Shown here: one piece after another, positions 18,317-26,651 of the stretch
How positions within the stretch are numbered: the stretch's first letter is position 1
How the letters are laid out: the number at the start of each line of letters is the position of its first letter
NCBI GenBank assembly: GCA_964418585.1
Contig: CAYQMG010000118.1
Span: forward strand, 62,001 to 126,000
DNA from: JAJRTE01 sp964418585
GTDB taxonomy: Bacteria > Myxococcota_A > UBA796 > JAJRTE01
Length of the DNA: 64,000 nucleotides
Direction: 5' to 3'
Notes under the pieces: model-generated
Told to the model about the DNA's origin: nothing
Database searches by the model: none
Seen by the model: the letters and a program-made list of their open reading frames with translations, nothing else
Position numbers and translations under genes: made by a program

Positions 18317-20674
18317 ATGAAGACCGTCAACGAGATTCTCAGGTCGACCAGCCTCCTCCCCGGCTTCTTGCTCCTCGCGAGCATCGCCGGCTGCGACCTG
18401 GCCTTCTCGTCTCGAGCCGCCACCCGACAACTCGGCGACCTCGACGAGGACGGCTGGGCTGCCTGCCCCCCCAATGCCGTTGCCGACCTGCTCTGCGACT
18501 GCGACGATTCCGCCCCGGACACATTTCCTGGAGACCACCCGGACGATCCGCTCGAACCCGGAGATGAGAACTGCGACGGGATCGAGGAAAAAGACGCGGA
18601 CCGGGACGGATACCTGGAAGAAATCCTCGTGAACGGCGAAACCGTCGGAGACGACTGCAACGACCAGGATCCGACCGTGCATCCAGGCGCAACCGAACGG
18701 TGTGACGGCATGGACAACGATTGCAACGGCATGGTCGACGAACTGGAGGACCCTGCACACGCCTACCTGGACGATGACCACGACGGCCAGTGCGACAAGG
18801 ACCTCGGGGGAACCGATTGCGACGATGAGGACCCCGCCACGTACCAGGGAGCACGGGAGGTGTGCAACCAGCATGACGACGACTGCGACGGCGAGGTTGA
18901 CGAAGGTCTGGACCAGGATGGCGACGGATTCTGTACCGACCGGGAAGGGGGCACCGACTGCGACGACCAGGACCCCGAATCCCATCCCGGCGCAGTGGAG
19001 AACTGCAACCCCCTCTCGGACGGCGATTGCGACGGCGCCACGGACGACACCATCTGGCTCAACGGGGACCAGGCCGTCGGCTTCCGTCAGATCCAGGACG
19101 CCCTCGACGAAGCCACGGATGGAGACGTCATCGACGTATCGTGCGAAGGGGTGTATCCCGGCCCGGTCGACTTTTCCGGCAAGGCCGTGCTGCTACGGAG
19201 CACCGCCGGCCCGGCGGCCACCGTGATCTCCGGCCCAGAAGACGGACCCGTGATCTCGTTCCTCTCAGGGGAGGGACCGGACGCTGTGCTCGAGGGATTC
19301 ACGGTCACCGGAGGTGGGGGAAGCCGTGGCGGCGGGATCTGTATCGCAGAAGCGTCTCCCACGTTGCGCAAGTTGGTGGTCAGCGGCAACACGGCGGACG
19401 AGGGGGGAGGGATTCACATCCAGGACGGAGCCCCATGGCTGGAGGACGTGGTGCTGGACGACAACTATGCCCGGAGTGCCGGCGGGGGGATCTATCTTTC
19501 GGGAGACCTTTCCCCTACCTTCGTGTCGGTGGAGATCCGGAACAACTGGGCGCCCCAGGGCGGCGGCCTTCACGTGGGAGGAACGGGCATCTCCCCGGAC
19601 GTATCGGCCATGTCGGTGCACAGCAACGAGGCGCGAAACGGTGGAGGTATCTACATCGGCGCCGGGGCTTCGGTGGTGCTGCGCGGCATGGCCATACAGG
19701 AGAACGCAGCCTGGATAGACGGCGGTGGGATCTCGGTCTCCGACGGCGCCACGCTTCTCCTGGAAGGGGTCTCGGTGGAGCGGAACGTATGTGAAGACGG
19801 ATTCGGCGGCGGCATCCAGTCGGGCAGCGGCTTCGTGGTGATGCGTGAAAGCACGTTGAGCAGCAACATTGCTTTCGAAGGAGGCGGCCTTCACGTCTCC
19901 TCTGAGGGTTCGGTCTCCCTGTACAATGTGACGGTATCCAGAAACAGCGGGAGGAGGGGCGGCGGGGTGCGCGTGCAGGGAGCGGCTTTGGTGGCCAAAA
20001 ACGTTTGGATTTCCGGCAACTTCGCAACGAACGGGGAGGGAGGCGGCCTGTACGGTTCCGACAACGCATTCGTGGTCGTGGCAAATGCCGTGCTCGAGCG
20101 CAACAGCGCGTCGACCGGGGCCGGGGTCTACGTGTCCGGGGACGGCGTGCTCGCCCTGCTGAACAGCGTGCTCCACGGCAACGAGGCCACGGGCCGAGGA
20201 GGCGGCCTGTATGTGGCCTCCTCAGCCCAGGTTTCCCTTGACGCCACCGTGATCGCCTTCAACAGTGCAGGCCAGGATGCGACCAATCTCTTTTCGGATT
20301 CCGACCAGGTTGCGGCCGCGTTCTCCTGTTTTTTCGATTCCTCCGGCGACGCAGGCCTGCTCGGCCCCGTCACAGGCGACTTCATGGTGCAAGCCCCCGG
20401 GTTCATCGGTGACTCCGACTACCACCTGGACACCGACTCCCCCCTCATCGACGCGGGAGACCCGGCCGACGCTTTCCTCGACACGGACGGAACCCGCAAC
20501 GACATTGGAGCTTACGGCGGCCCGTCCGGGGCGTCGTGGGACCTGGACGGCGACGGATACTACGACTATTTCTGGCCCGGGGGACCGAGCGACCCCCCTG
20601 CCCTGTTCAGCGAGGACGCCTATGACTGCGACGATCAGGATCCCTCCGTACACACAGGGTGTAACCACGACTGA
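18317..20674 (+). CDS. MopE-repeat / parallel beta-helix lipoprotein, copy 1
   Basis: The protein is 785 aa from ATG 18317, 8 nt after AGGGAG. The signal peptide ends in lipobox ASIAGC, lipidated Cys26. Residues 45-250 contain about four MopE-type repeats (DxDxDG...DCDDxDP...HPGA...C...DNDCNG), Asp/Cys-rich units proposed to bind metal. Residues 255-740 form a right-handed beta-helix of short strands separated by GGG-I/L turns and N-x-A, as in surface carbohydrate- or host-binding proteins. The C-terminus returns to one Asp-rich unit (DLDGDGYYDYFWPG, then CDDQDPS). The next gene has the same plan and the same C-terminal module, so the pair arose by tandem duplication. It is a surface-exposed lipoprotein; the ligand is unknown. 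Confidence 0.9.
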   Translation: MKTVNEILRSTSLLPGFLLLASIAGCDLAFSSRAATRQLGDLDEDGWAACPPNAVADLLCDCDDSAPDTFPGDHPDDPLEPGDENCDGIEEKDADRDGYLEEILVNGETVGDDCNDQDPTVHPGATERCDGMDNDCNGMVDELEDPAHAYLDDDHDGQCDKDLGGTDCDDEDPATYQGAREVCNQHDDDCDGEVDEGLDQDGDGFCTDREGGTDCDDQDPESHPGAVENCNPLSDGDCDGATDDTIWLNGDQAVGFRQIQDALDEATDGDVIDVSCEGVYPGPVDFSGKAVLLRSTAGPAATVISGPEDGPVISFLSGEGPDAVLEGFTVTGGGGSRGGGICIAEASPTLRKLVVSGNTADEGGGIHIQDGAPWLEDVVLDDNYARSAGGGIYLSGDLSPTFVSVEIRNNWAPQGGGLHVGGTGISPDVSAMSVHSNEARNGGGIYIGAGASVVLRGMAIQENAAWIDGGGISVSDGATLLLEGVSVERNVCEDGFGGGIQSGSGFVVMRESTLSSNIAFEGGGLHVSSEGSVSLYNVTVSRNSGRRGGGVRVQGAALVAKNVWISGNFATNGEGGGLYGSDNAFVVVANAVLERNSASTGAGVYVSGDGVLALLNSVLHGNEATGRGGGLYVASSAQVSLDATVIAFNSAGQDATNLFSDSDQVAAAFSCFFDSSGDAGLLGPVTGDFMVQAPGFIGDSDYHLDTDSPLIDAGDPADAFLDTDGTRNDIGAYGGPSGASWDLDGDGYYDYFWPGGPSDPPALFSEDAYDCDDQDPSVHTGCNHD
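18450..19060 (+). repeat. MopE-type Asp/Cys coding repeats
   Basis: About four imperfect units of 130-150 bases, each encoding DCDD or DCND, then HPGA or similar, then D-x-DCxG. They lie within the first beta-helix lipoprotein. Confidence 0.75.
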
Positions 20675-20750
20675 TTCGACCCGGCCCACACCTGGCCGGT
20701 CAGGTTCACGCTGGGCGCAGTTCCTGGGACCCGACACGGACCCACGCCCG

Positions 20751-22364
20751 GTGCCCCCACGACGCCTCACGCTCGACCTGGTCGGCATCCTGGCCGGCGC
20801 CCTGCTCGTTCTCGACTGTGGCTTCGGCTACCAGGACAACCTCGACGATGACATGACCATGCCGACCCTCACCCCGACCACTTCCCCGCCCCCTCCCTCC
20901 ACCTCCCCCGCACTCGAGACCCCCACCCCCGGTTCCGGCGACGACGACACCGCCGCTTCCACGCCTCCTGCCGAAACCGACCATGATCAGGACGGATGGA
21001 CCGATTGTGCGTGGACGACTGAGGACACCCCGTGCGACTGCGATGACCAGGACCCCGCCGTGCACCCGGGCGCCCTCGAGACCTGCAACAGTCGCGACGA
21101 CGACTGCGACGGCCGAACAGACAACCGGATATTTCTCGGGGAGGACGAGGAGGACCTGTTTTCGACCGTTCAGGCGGCCGTGGATGCGGCGCAGGATGGG
21201 GATACCATCCATCTTGCCTGCCCGGGCGTGTACAAGGGCAACGTTGGCGTGTCCGGAAAGTCCCTGACCGTTCAGGGCGGCGCCCGATGGGACGAGACGG
21301 TGCTGGAGGGGGACGGCACGGGGTCCACGGTCCAGGTTCAGGACGCCGCGTCCTTGACGCTCGAGGCGCTGACCATCACCGGGGGAGCGTCCGTGGCCGG
21401 CGGGGGTATCTCGGTGGTGTCCTCCTCCCTTTTTCTCCACAGGGTGATCGTAGAGGACAACGAGGCCGACCTGGGAGGCGGCATCGATGCCGGGGACGCC
21501 GTGGTCCACCTGGACACGGTGCGACTGACCGGCAACCAAGCCCTGTTCGGCGGAGGTGTGCATGCTGCAGCTTCGTCGCTCGAGGTCACGAACACGCTGC
21601 TCCAGGGCAATGACGGCGCCGAGGGCTACGGGGGAGGCATGCAGTTGACCCAGGGCAGTACGGCCACGCTCCAGAATGTGCGCCTGGCCCACAACAGCGC
21701 CAACTGGGGCGGGGCGATCCACCTGGATGATTCCACCCTGACGCTGGAAAACGTCCTCGTGGACCACAACACGGCCAGCGCAGGTGGAGGCTTGCACGCA
21801 ACCGGAAGCACGCTGGTGGCCCGCAACAGTGTTCTGGCCTACAACGTCAGCCTGAGCGCGGGAGGCGGCGGGTATTTCTCCGACCTGTTCGCCGACCTGG
21901 AGAGTGTCGTGGCAGCCTACAACGATGCGGTCCAGGCGGGCGCCAACCTTCACGTGGACGCGAGCACGGTCTCCACCGCCCACGACTGCTTTTTTGGGAC
22001 GGACGGTCCTGGACTTTCCGGCATGACCGCGTCGGACACCGACCTTACATCCGCTCCAGGATTCCTGTCCGAGTCGGACTACCACCTGGCGGACACTTCT
22101 CCGCTCGTGAACGCAGGCCCTGACACCCAGGACCGGACCGACCCCGACGGTTCCCGCAATGATGTAGGGGTGTTCGGCGGTCCACTCGCCGACCACTGGG
22201 ACCTCGACGCCGATGGTTGGCCCGCCTATTTTTGGCCGGGAACCTACGAACAGGCCCCCGAGGGAGTCACGGTCGGCACGTTCGATTGCGACGACCAGGA
22301 CCCGGAGCGCACGCCCGGGTCAGGATGTGCTTTGCCCTCAACTCGAGCCATGATCGAGGAGTGA
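20751..22364 (+). CDS. MopE-repeat / parallel beta-helix secreted protein, copy 2
   Basis: The protein is about 537 aa. No ATG fits; GTG 20751 directly precedes an Arg-Arg/hydrophobic export signal (PPRRLTLDLVGILAGALLVL) that ends in Asp-Cys, a poor lipobox, so the start and the lipidation are uncertain. A Pro/Thr/Ser-rich linker of about 40 residues follows, then one MopE unit (CDCDDQDPAVHPGA, then DDDCDG). Next comes a beta-helix of GGGI/GGGL rungs, and the same C-terminal unit as its upstream paralogue (DLDADGWPAYFWPG, then CDDQDPE). The region between the genes (20675-20750) is only 76 nt. The downstream GH2 gene starts 3 nt after its stop, implying co-transcription and perhaps a joint role in handling a surface polysaccharide. 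Confidence 0.85.
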   Translation: MPPRRLTLDLVGILAGALLVLDCGFGYQDNLDDDMTMPTLTPTTSPPPPSTSPALETPTPGSGDDDTAASTPPAETDHDQDGWTDCAWTTEDTPCDCDDQDPAVHPGALETCNSRDDDCDGRTDNRIFLGEDEEDLFSTVQAAVDAAQDGDTIHLACPGVYKGNVGVSGKSLTVQGGARWDETVLEGDGTGSTVQVQDAASLTLEALTITGGASVAGGGISVVSSSLFLHRVIVEDNEADLGGGIDAGDAVVHLDTVRLTGNQALFGGGVHAAASSLEVTNTLLQGNDGAEGYGGGMQLTQGSTATLQNVRLAHNSANWGGAIHLDDSTLTLENVLVDHNTASAGGGLHATGSTLVARNSVLAYNVSLSAGGGGYFSDLFADLESVVAAYNDAVQAGANLHVDASTVSTAHDCFFGTDGPGLSGMTASDTDLTSAPGFLSESDYHLADTSPLVNAGPDTQDRTDPDGSRNDVGVFGGPLADHWDLDADGWPAYFWPGTYEQAPEGVTVGTFDCDDQDPERTPGSGCALPSTRAMIEE

Positions 22365-22367
22365 CGG

Positions 22368-24506
22368 ATGAAAACGAAGGAACTCTCTGGCACGTGGGAC
22401 ATCCACCCGGTGAAGGAATTCGATTCACCACCGGCGGAACTGAACGACTGGTTGCCCATCCAGGTCCCCTCCCACTGGCAACAGGAGCCGAGACTCCAGA
22501 CCTGGGCGGGCAAGGTCGTCTACAGGAAACGATTCGACTGGTCTGTCCAAAAAAGGGAGTTGGTACGACTCGTGCTCCCCGGGACCTTCTACTGGTCCAC
22601 CGTGTTCCTGAACGGGAAACGGCTCGGGAGCCACGAGGGATACTTCACCCCCCAGGTGTACGACATCACCGAGGTGCTGGGGGGGACCAACGAACTCATC
22701 GTCCAGGTGGACTGCCCGGACGAAAAGTCCAAGGTGAACAAGCGCATGATCACCGGCGTCTTCTCTCACTGGGACTGCCTCGACCCGCAGACCAACCCGG
22801 GAGGTCTGTGGTTGGCGCCGGAAATCCACACTTCGCGCGGCGCCTTCTTCGACCTGGTCCGGTTCCACACCGACACCCTCGAGAAAAAGAAGGCTCGAGT
22901 CGTTCTCCGGATCGACGTGACCAGCCGGGAGATGGGGCCGGTGAAACTCCACGTGCGGTACCGGCCTGCGTCCTTCCAGGGGCACACGTTCCGGTTCGAC
23001 CACGATCTGACACTTGCTCCGGGGAAAAACAGCTTCGAACTGGAGCATCTCCTGGACGAGCCCAGGATCTGGTGGCCGCACGACATGGGGTCTCCCGATC
23101 GGTACCGGCTGGAACTCTCACTGGTGAAGAGCCGCAACCGGACCCTGGACCGGTGGGAGGGCGAGGTGGGTGTTCGGACCATCGAGGTCCGGGACTGGCG
23201 GTTCTACGTCAACGGCGTCCCCCTGTTCATCAAGGGCAACAACTATCCCCCAACAGACACCCGGATCGCCACCACGACTCGAGCCCGCGTCGAACAGGAC
23301 CTGGAACTCGCGCGCAGGTGCCATTTCAACATGCTGAGGGTTCACGCCCACGTGGGCCATCCGACCTTGTACGAAGCCGCAGACCGTGCCGGCATGCTCC
23401 TGTGGCAAGACTTTCCACTCCAGTGGACCTACCGGAAAGAGGTTCTTCCCGTGGCCAGGGAACAGATCGCAGGCATGGTCCGTCTCCTCTACAACCACCC
23501 CAGTATCGCGCTGTGGTGCTGCCACAACGAGCCTATCCACATCGTCGACACCAAGGACGAGGACATCGTGAGCATGGCCCGCACCGCCTTCTCCATCTTT
23601 GGATGGTCCTGGAACCGCGATGTCATGGACGTGGCCCTCGCCGAGGTGGCCAGGGCCGAGGACCCGAGTCGATACGTCAACTGGTGCTCCGGCCACCCTA
23701 CCGTGCGCAAAAGCGGGGGAAGCGACACCCATTTCTATTTCGGCTGGTACCGTTCCGAGGGAAAACGGCGCAACTTCGAGACCGTGCTGAGGCTCACCCC
23801 TCACAATGCACGCATGATATCGGAATTCGGGGCCCAGAGCTTTCCCAATCTGGAAACCTGCGTCAAGTTCATGGACCCGGACATCACACGCATAGATTGG
23901 GACCGGCTCGAACAGCGGCACAGCCTCCAGACCGACTTGATGAAGCACTGGGTGGGACTCGATCATCCCTCACTCGAGGCTCTGATCGAAGCCTCCCAGG
24001 CCTACCAGATCATGCTCAATCGGTACTACATCGACCGTATCCGGCACCTCAAGTATCGACCTGCAGGAGGGCTGCTCCCGTTCATGTTCACCGACCCGAA
24101 CCATGCCATCCAGTGGTCCATCGTGGACTACGACCGGGTGCCCAAGGCAAGCTACCATGCCATGCAGAAAGCCTTTGCCCCCCAGTACGTGTTCCTCCTC
24201 CTCGACCAGGACACCTATCCGACGGGAAGTGACGTCTCTTTCCCCATCCACGTGGTGAACGACTCGAGGCGGCGGTTCGACTCTGTATCCATCCACTTCG
24301 CGCTCGTCGACCCCAGTGGGGCCGAGCAGGTGTCCCACACGTTCACACTCCCTCTGCCCGCCGACTGCCCGGCCATCGAGGTGGCCACGGTTCGGGCGCG
24401 TTGCGACTCGCCGGGCGTCTACCAGGCCCGCCTGCACCTCCAGGGGGATGGCTTCGATCTCCAAAACGACTACCCTTTCCAGGTAGAGTCCCCCGAACAT
24501 CACTGA
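22368..24506 (+). CDS. Glycoside hydrolase family 2-like enzyme
   Basis: The protein is 712 aa; ATG 22368 lies 3 nt after the previous stop with GAGGAG inside the preceding gene, so translation is coupled. The GH2 order is visible: jelly-roll sugar-binding domain (residues 1-180, with VVYRKRFDW and GTNELIVQVD), Ig-like domain (190-280), TIM barrel (285-600) and a C-terminal beta domain. The barrel carries the acid/base Glu388 in WCCHNEP and the likely nucleophile Glu486 in ISEFGAQSF. There is no signal peptide, so it is cytoplasmic or exported by another route. It is shorter than E. coli LacZ and nearer to beta-mannosidase or glucuronidase-type members. The linkage cannot be stated. Confidence 0.92.
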   Translation: MKTKELSGTWDIHPVKEFDSPPAELNDWLPIQVPSHWQQEPRLQTWAGKVVYRKRFDWSVQKRELVRLVLPGTFYWSTVFLNGKRLGSHEGYFTPQVYDITEVLGGTNELIVQVDCPDEKSKVNKRMITGVFSHWDCLDPQTNPGGLWLAPEIHTSRGAFFDLVRFHTDTLEKKKARVVLRIDVTSREMGPVKLHVRYRPASFQGHTFRFDHDLTLAPGKNSFELEHLLDEPRIWWPHDMGSPDRYRLELSLVKSRNRTLDRWEGEVGVRTIEVRDWRFYVNGVPLFIKGNNYPPTDTRIATTTRARVEQDLELARRCHFNMLRVHAHVGHPTLYEAADRAGMLLWQDFPLQWTYRKEVLPVAREQIAGMVRLLYNHPSIALWCCHNEPIHIVDTKDEDIVSMARTAFSIFGWSWNRDVMDVALAEVARAEDPSRYVNWCSGHPTVRKSGGSDTHFYFGWYRSEGKRRNFETVLRLTPHNARMISEFGAQSFPNLETCVKFMDPDITRIDWDRLEQRHSLQTDLMKHWVGLDHPSLEALIEASQAYQIMLNRYYIDRIRHLKYRPAGGLLPFMFTDPNHAIQWSIVDYDRVPKASYHAMQKAFAPQYVFLLLDQDTYPTGSDVSFPIHVVNDSRRRFDSVSIHFALVDPSGAEQVSHTFTLPLPADCPAIEVATVRARCDSPGVYQARLHLQGDGFDLQNDYPFQVESPEHH

Positions 24507-24604
24507 AACCCGGAAACGCCCACACACGCATAGGCCCCACACCGTCTCGCCTCCGCCACCGGCCCGCGACGACATCACAACCAGGAACTCCTTGTGAATT
24601 GAAA

Positions 24605-24634
24605 TTGTCATCCCTCGAGTTGACATGATACGAT
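24605..24634 (+). promoter_or_regulatory. Candidate promoter of the kinase-FHA-phosphatase operon
   Basis: TTGTCA (24605-24610), 18 nt, TACGAT (24629-24634). The sequence is locally AT-rich compared with its surroundings. A perfect TTGACA at 24620-24625 lacks a suitably placed -10. Confidence 0.35.
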
Positions 24635-24660
24635 ATCAACGCTGTCGGAGGTCGCCCCCA

Positions 24661-25899
24661 ATGAGACAGAATCCAGCCAGCCGATTGCAATACTGCGATA
24701 TGTGCGGCGAGCGCAGGGAGCCTGACGCCAGGTATTGCAGTGCATGCGGATACCCGCTGGAAGGCGAATCAGCCCCCGTTCCCGACTCCGACCCCCTCAT
24801 CGGAAGGCAAGTCGGCGAGTATGTGATCGAAAAACGACTCGGCCGCGGAGGCATGGCCACGGTTTACCGGGCCAGGCACCCGGACGCCCGGCAGACTGTG
24901 GCCATCAAGCTGCTCAATCCGGAACTGCTCCGCGACCAGAACCTCTTGGAGCGTTTCCATCGGGAAGCCCGAATCCTGGCCGCCCTGGACCATCCCAACA
25001 TCGTACGCCTCCTGACCGCCCACCTCAACACCGACATCCCGGCTATCGTGCTCGAGTACGTCGACGGCGCCCCCCTGAACGAAGTCCTGGAAATGCGGGC
25101 GCCCCTGCCGCTCGGCGACGTGCGCCGTATCTTCACCCAGGTCCTCGACGGCCTCGAGTTCGCCCATGGCATGAGCAACCCCATCGTGCACCGGGACATC
25201 AAGCCATCCAACATCCTGGTCCGTCCGGACGGAAGGGTGAAGGTCACCGATTTCGGAATCGCCAAGTTTTCAGACGCCTCCCGCCTGACCCGGACCGGTA
25301 ACGCGGTGGGAACTTCCCTCTACATGTCCCCGGAACAGATAACAGGGACCGAGGAAGTCGACTACCGAAGCGACATTTATTCGGTCGGCGCCACATTGTT
25401 CGAGGCACTCACCGGTCTGCCCCCTTTCCGTCCCCCCCGGAACCTGTCAAAAAGCGAAGGAGAATTCCTGATCCGGGAGGCCCATGTCAAGAAACGCCCT
25501 CGAGACCCTGCGGAGATCCGGGACGACATCTCCCCCGAACTGTCCGCCGTGGTCTTGATGGCCCTGGAAAAGGACCCGGACGAACGATTCCCATCGTGCA
25601 AGGCTTTCAAGGAGGCGTTGGTTTCAGCCCTGACGCCACCCGTGAGATCGCGCGACCAAAAGGATAAGCCGACCGCCTCGGCCGCCAGCGCTTTCGTGGC
25701 AGACAAACTCAGCCATCTCCCGGAGTTGGCTGCCCTGGAACAATGGATGTATCGCCGGATGTGTCGCCTGATGGAGCGCTCCGGTCTGGTCCAGGACAAG
25801 GGGACATCTCGAGCAGAAAGGCGACCCCGGTCGGAACAAAGCGGACTCACCAGGAGGTCTTCCTACAGGAAGCGGAACGAAGAGGGAAAGGGTCGATGA
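24661..25899 (+). CDS. Ser/Thr protein kinase with N-terminal zinc ribbon
   Basis: The protein is 412 aa from ATG 24661, 8 nt after GGAGGT; an ATG at 24625 has no site. Residues 12-32 form a zinc ribbon (CDMCGERREPDARYCSACG). The kinase domain covers about residues 48-305: GRGGMATVYRA, VAIKLLNPE, HRDIKPSN with Asp179, DFGIAKF, GTSLYMSPEQ. A basic tail of about 80 residues without a membrane span follows. The stop overlaps the start of the FHA gene (ATGA), and a PP2C phosphatase comes third, so kinase, phosphothreonine reader and phosphatase are made together. The identical zinc-ribbon type in kinase and FHA protein suggests both dock on the same partner or on each other. Confidence 0.95.
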   Translation: MRQNPASRLQYCDMCGERREPDARYCSACGYPLEGESAPVPDSDPLIGRQVGEYVIEKRLGRGGMATVYRARHPDARQTVAIKLLNPELLRDQNLLERFHREARILAALDHPNIVRLLTAHLNTDIPAIVLEYVDGAPLNEVLEMRAPLPLGDVRRIFTQVLDGLEFAHGMSNPIVHRDIKPSNILVRPDGRVKVTDFGIAKFSDASRLTRTGNAVGTSLYMSPEQITGTEEVDYRSDIYSVGATLFEALTGLPPFRPPRNLSKSEGEFLIREAHVKKRPRDPAEIRDDISPELSAVVLMALEKDPDERFPSCKAFKEALVSALTPPVRSRDQKDKPTASAASAFVADKLSHLPELAALEQWMYRRMCRLMERSGLVQDKGTSRAERRPRSEQSGLTRRSSYRKRNEEGKGR

Positions 25900-26618
25900 A
25901 GTGCATGGTGTGCAGCACGGAGAACCGGGAGGGCGCCAACTACTGCAAGGGCTGCGGCGGACGCCTGCGGAGCGACACTCCGATACCGCCGAGCGAGACC
26001 CCGCTACCCAGTATCCTGCCCCCTCGCACTGCAGATACCGGACCTGAAGAGGCTCCTTCCACCTCGGCACCCACGTGGACCCGGGACTCCGAGCCCCTCA
26101 CAGTGGTTCAGGGACCGGACCGTCCGGGAAAACACGAGCAGTCACCTGCTGGTCGACCTCCGCTCGGTGGCCCATCCGCTCACACCGCCTTCCTTCCGGC
26201 AAGAAACGAGAGAATCCAACGCAAGTCCTCTCCAAGCCGGGCGGTGTTCGGCTTCCTGTTGACCCACACCTGGAACCCAAGCGGCGACTGGGTGGTCCTT
26301 CGCGAGGGCAGGAACATTGTGGGCACCGCCGAAAACCTGGAAGGCTCGTTTCCTCAGGACCCGACCATGAGCAGGATTCATTTCTCCGTGGTCTTTCGCG
26401 ACGGAGGGGTCTGGGTCCGGGACCTCGACTCCACCAACGCGACCACCGTGGGGGGAAACGTCGTGGCCGGAGACTCGGTGCAGGTCACGCACGGTACCGT
26501 CATCCAGGCCGGACAAACCCAGTTCGAACTCCTGCTGGCTCCATCCAGGACTGAAGGGTCAGGTGCCGACAACCATTCGACCTCACCGGACGAAAGCTCG
26601 CCCGAGCACACGAGGTGA
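25896..26618 (+). CDS. Zinc-ribbon FHA-domain protein
   Basis: The protein is 240 aa; ATG 25896 overlaps the kinase stop by 4 nt and follows AGAGGGAAAGG. It opens with a zinc ribbon (MKCMVCSTENREGANYCKGC), followed by about 90 residues rich in Pro, Ser, Thr and Arg with potential phosphosites. A C-terminal FHA domain covers about residues 128-215: LREGRNIVGTAEN, SRIHFSVVFRDGG and DLDSTNATTVGG. The Ser-Arg-x-His and Ser-Thr-Asn positions are those that bind phosphothreonine. It is probably phosphorylated by the upstream kinase and recruits substrates or reads its output. Confidence 0.93.
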   Translation: MKCMVCSTENREGANYCKGCGGRLRSDTPIPPSETPLPSILPPRTADTGPEEAPSTSAPTWTRDSEPLTVVQGPDRPGKHEQSPAGRPPLGGPSAHTAFLPARNERIQRKSSPSRAVFGFLLTHTWNPSGDWVVLREGRNIVGTAENLEGSFPQDPTMSRIHFSVVFRDGGVWVRDLDSTNATTVGGNVVAGDSVQVTHGTVIQAGQTQFELLLAPSRTEGSGADNHSTSPDESSPEHTR

Positions 26619-26651
26619 TGCGCCCGCAGAAAGAGCGTTCAGGATGTGTCA

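Noticed and set aside
20265..20750. Upstream extension of the second beta-helix gene overlapping the first
   Set aside because: The frame is open, but the overlapping part is Pro/Arg/Thr shadow sequence of the first gene. The export signal begins at GTG 20751, so two separate genes are simpler than a fusion.
24620..24625. Perfect TTGACA hexamer upstream of the kinase operon as -35
   Set aside because: No -10-like hexamer lies 16-18 nt downstream. The overlapping TTGTCA/TACGAT pair fits better.
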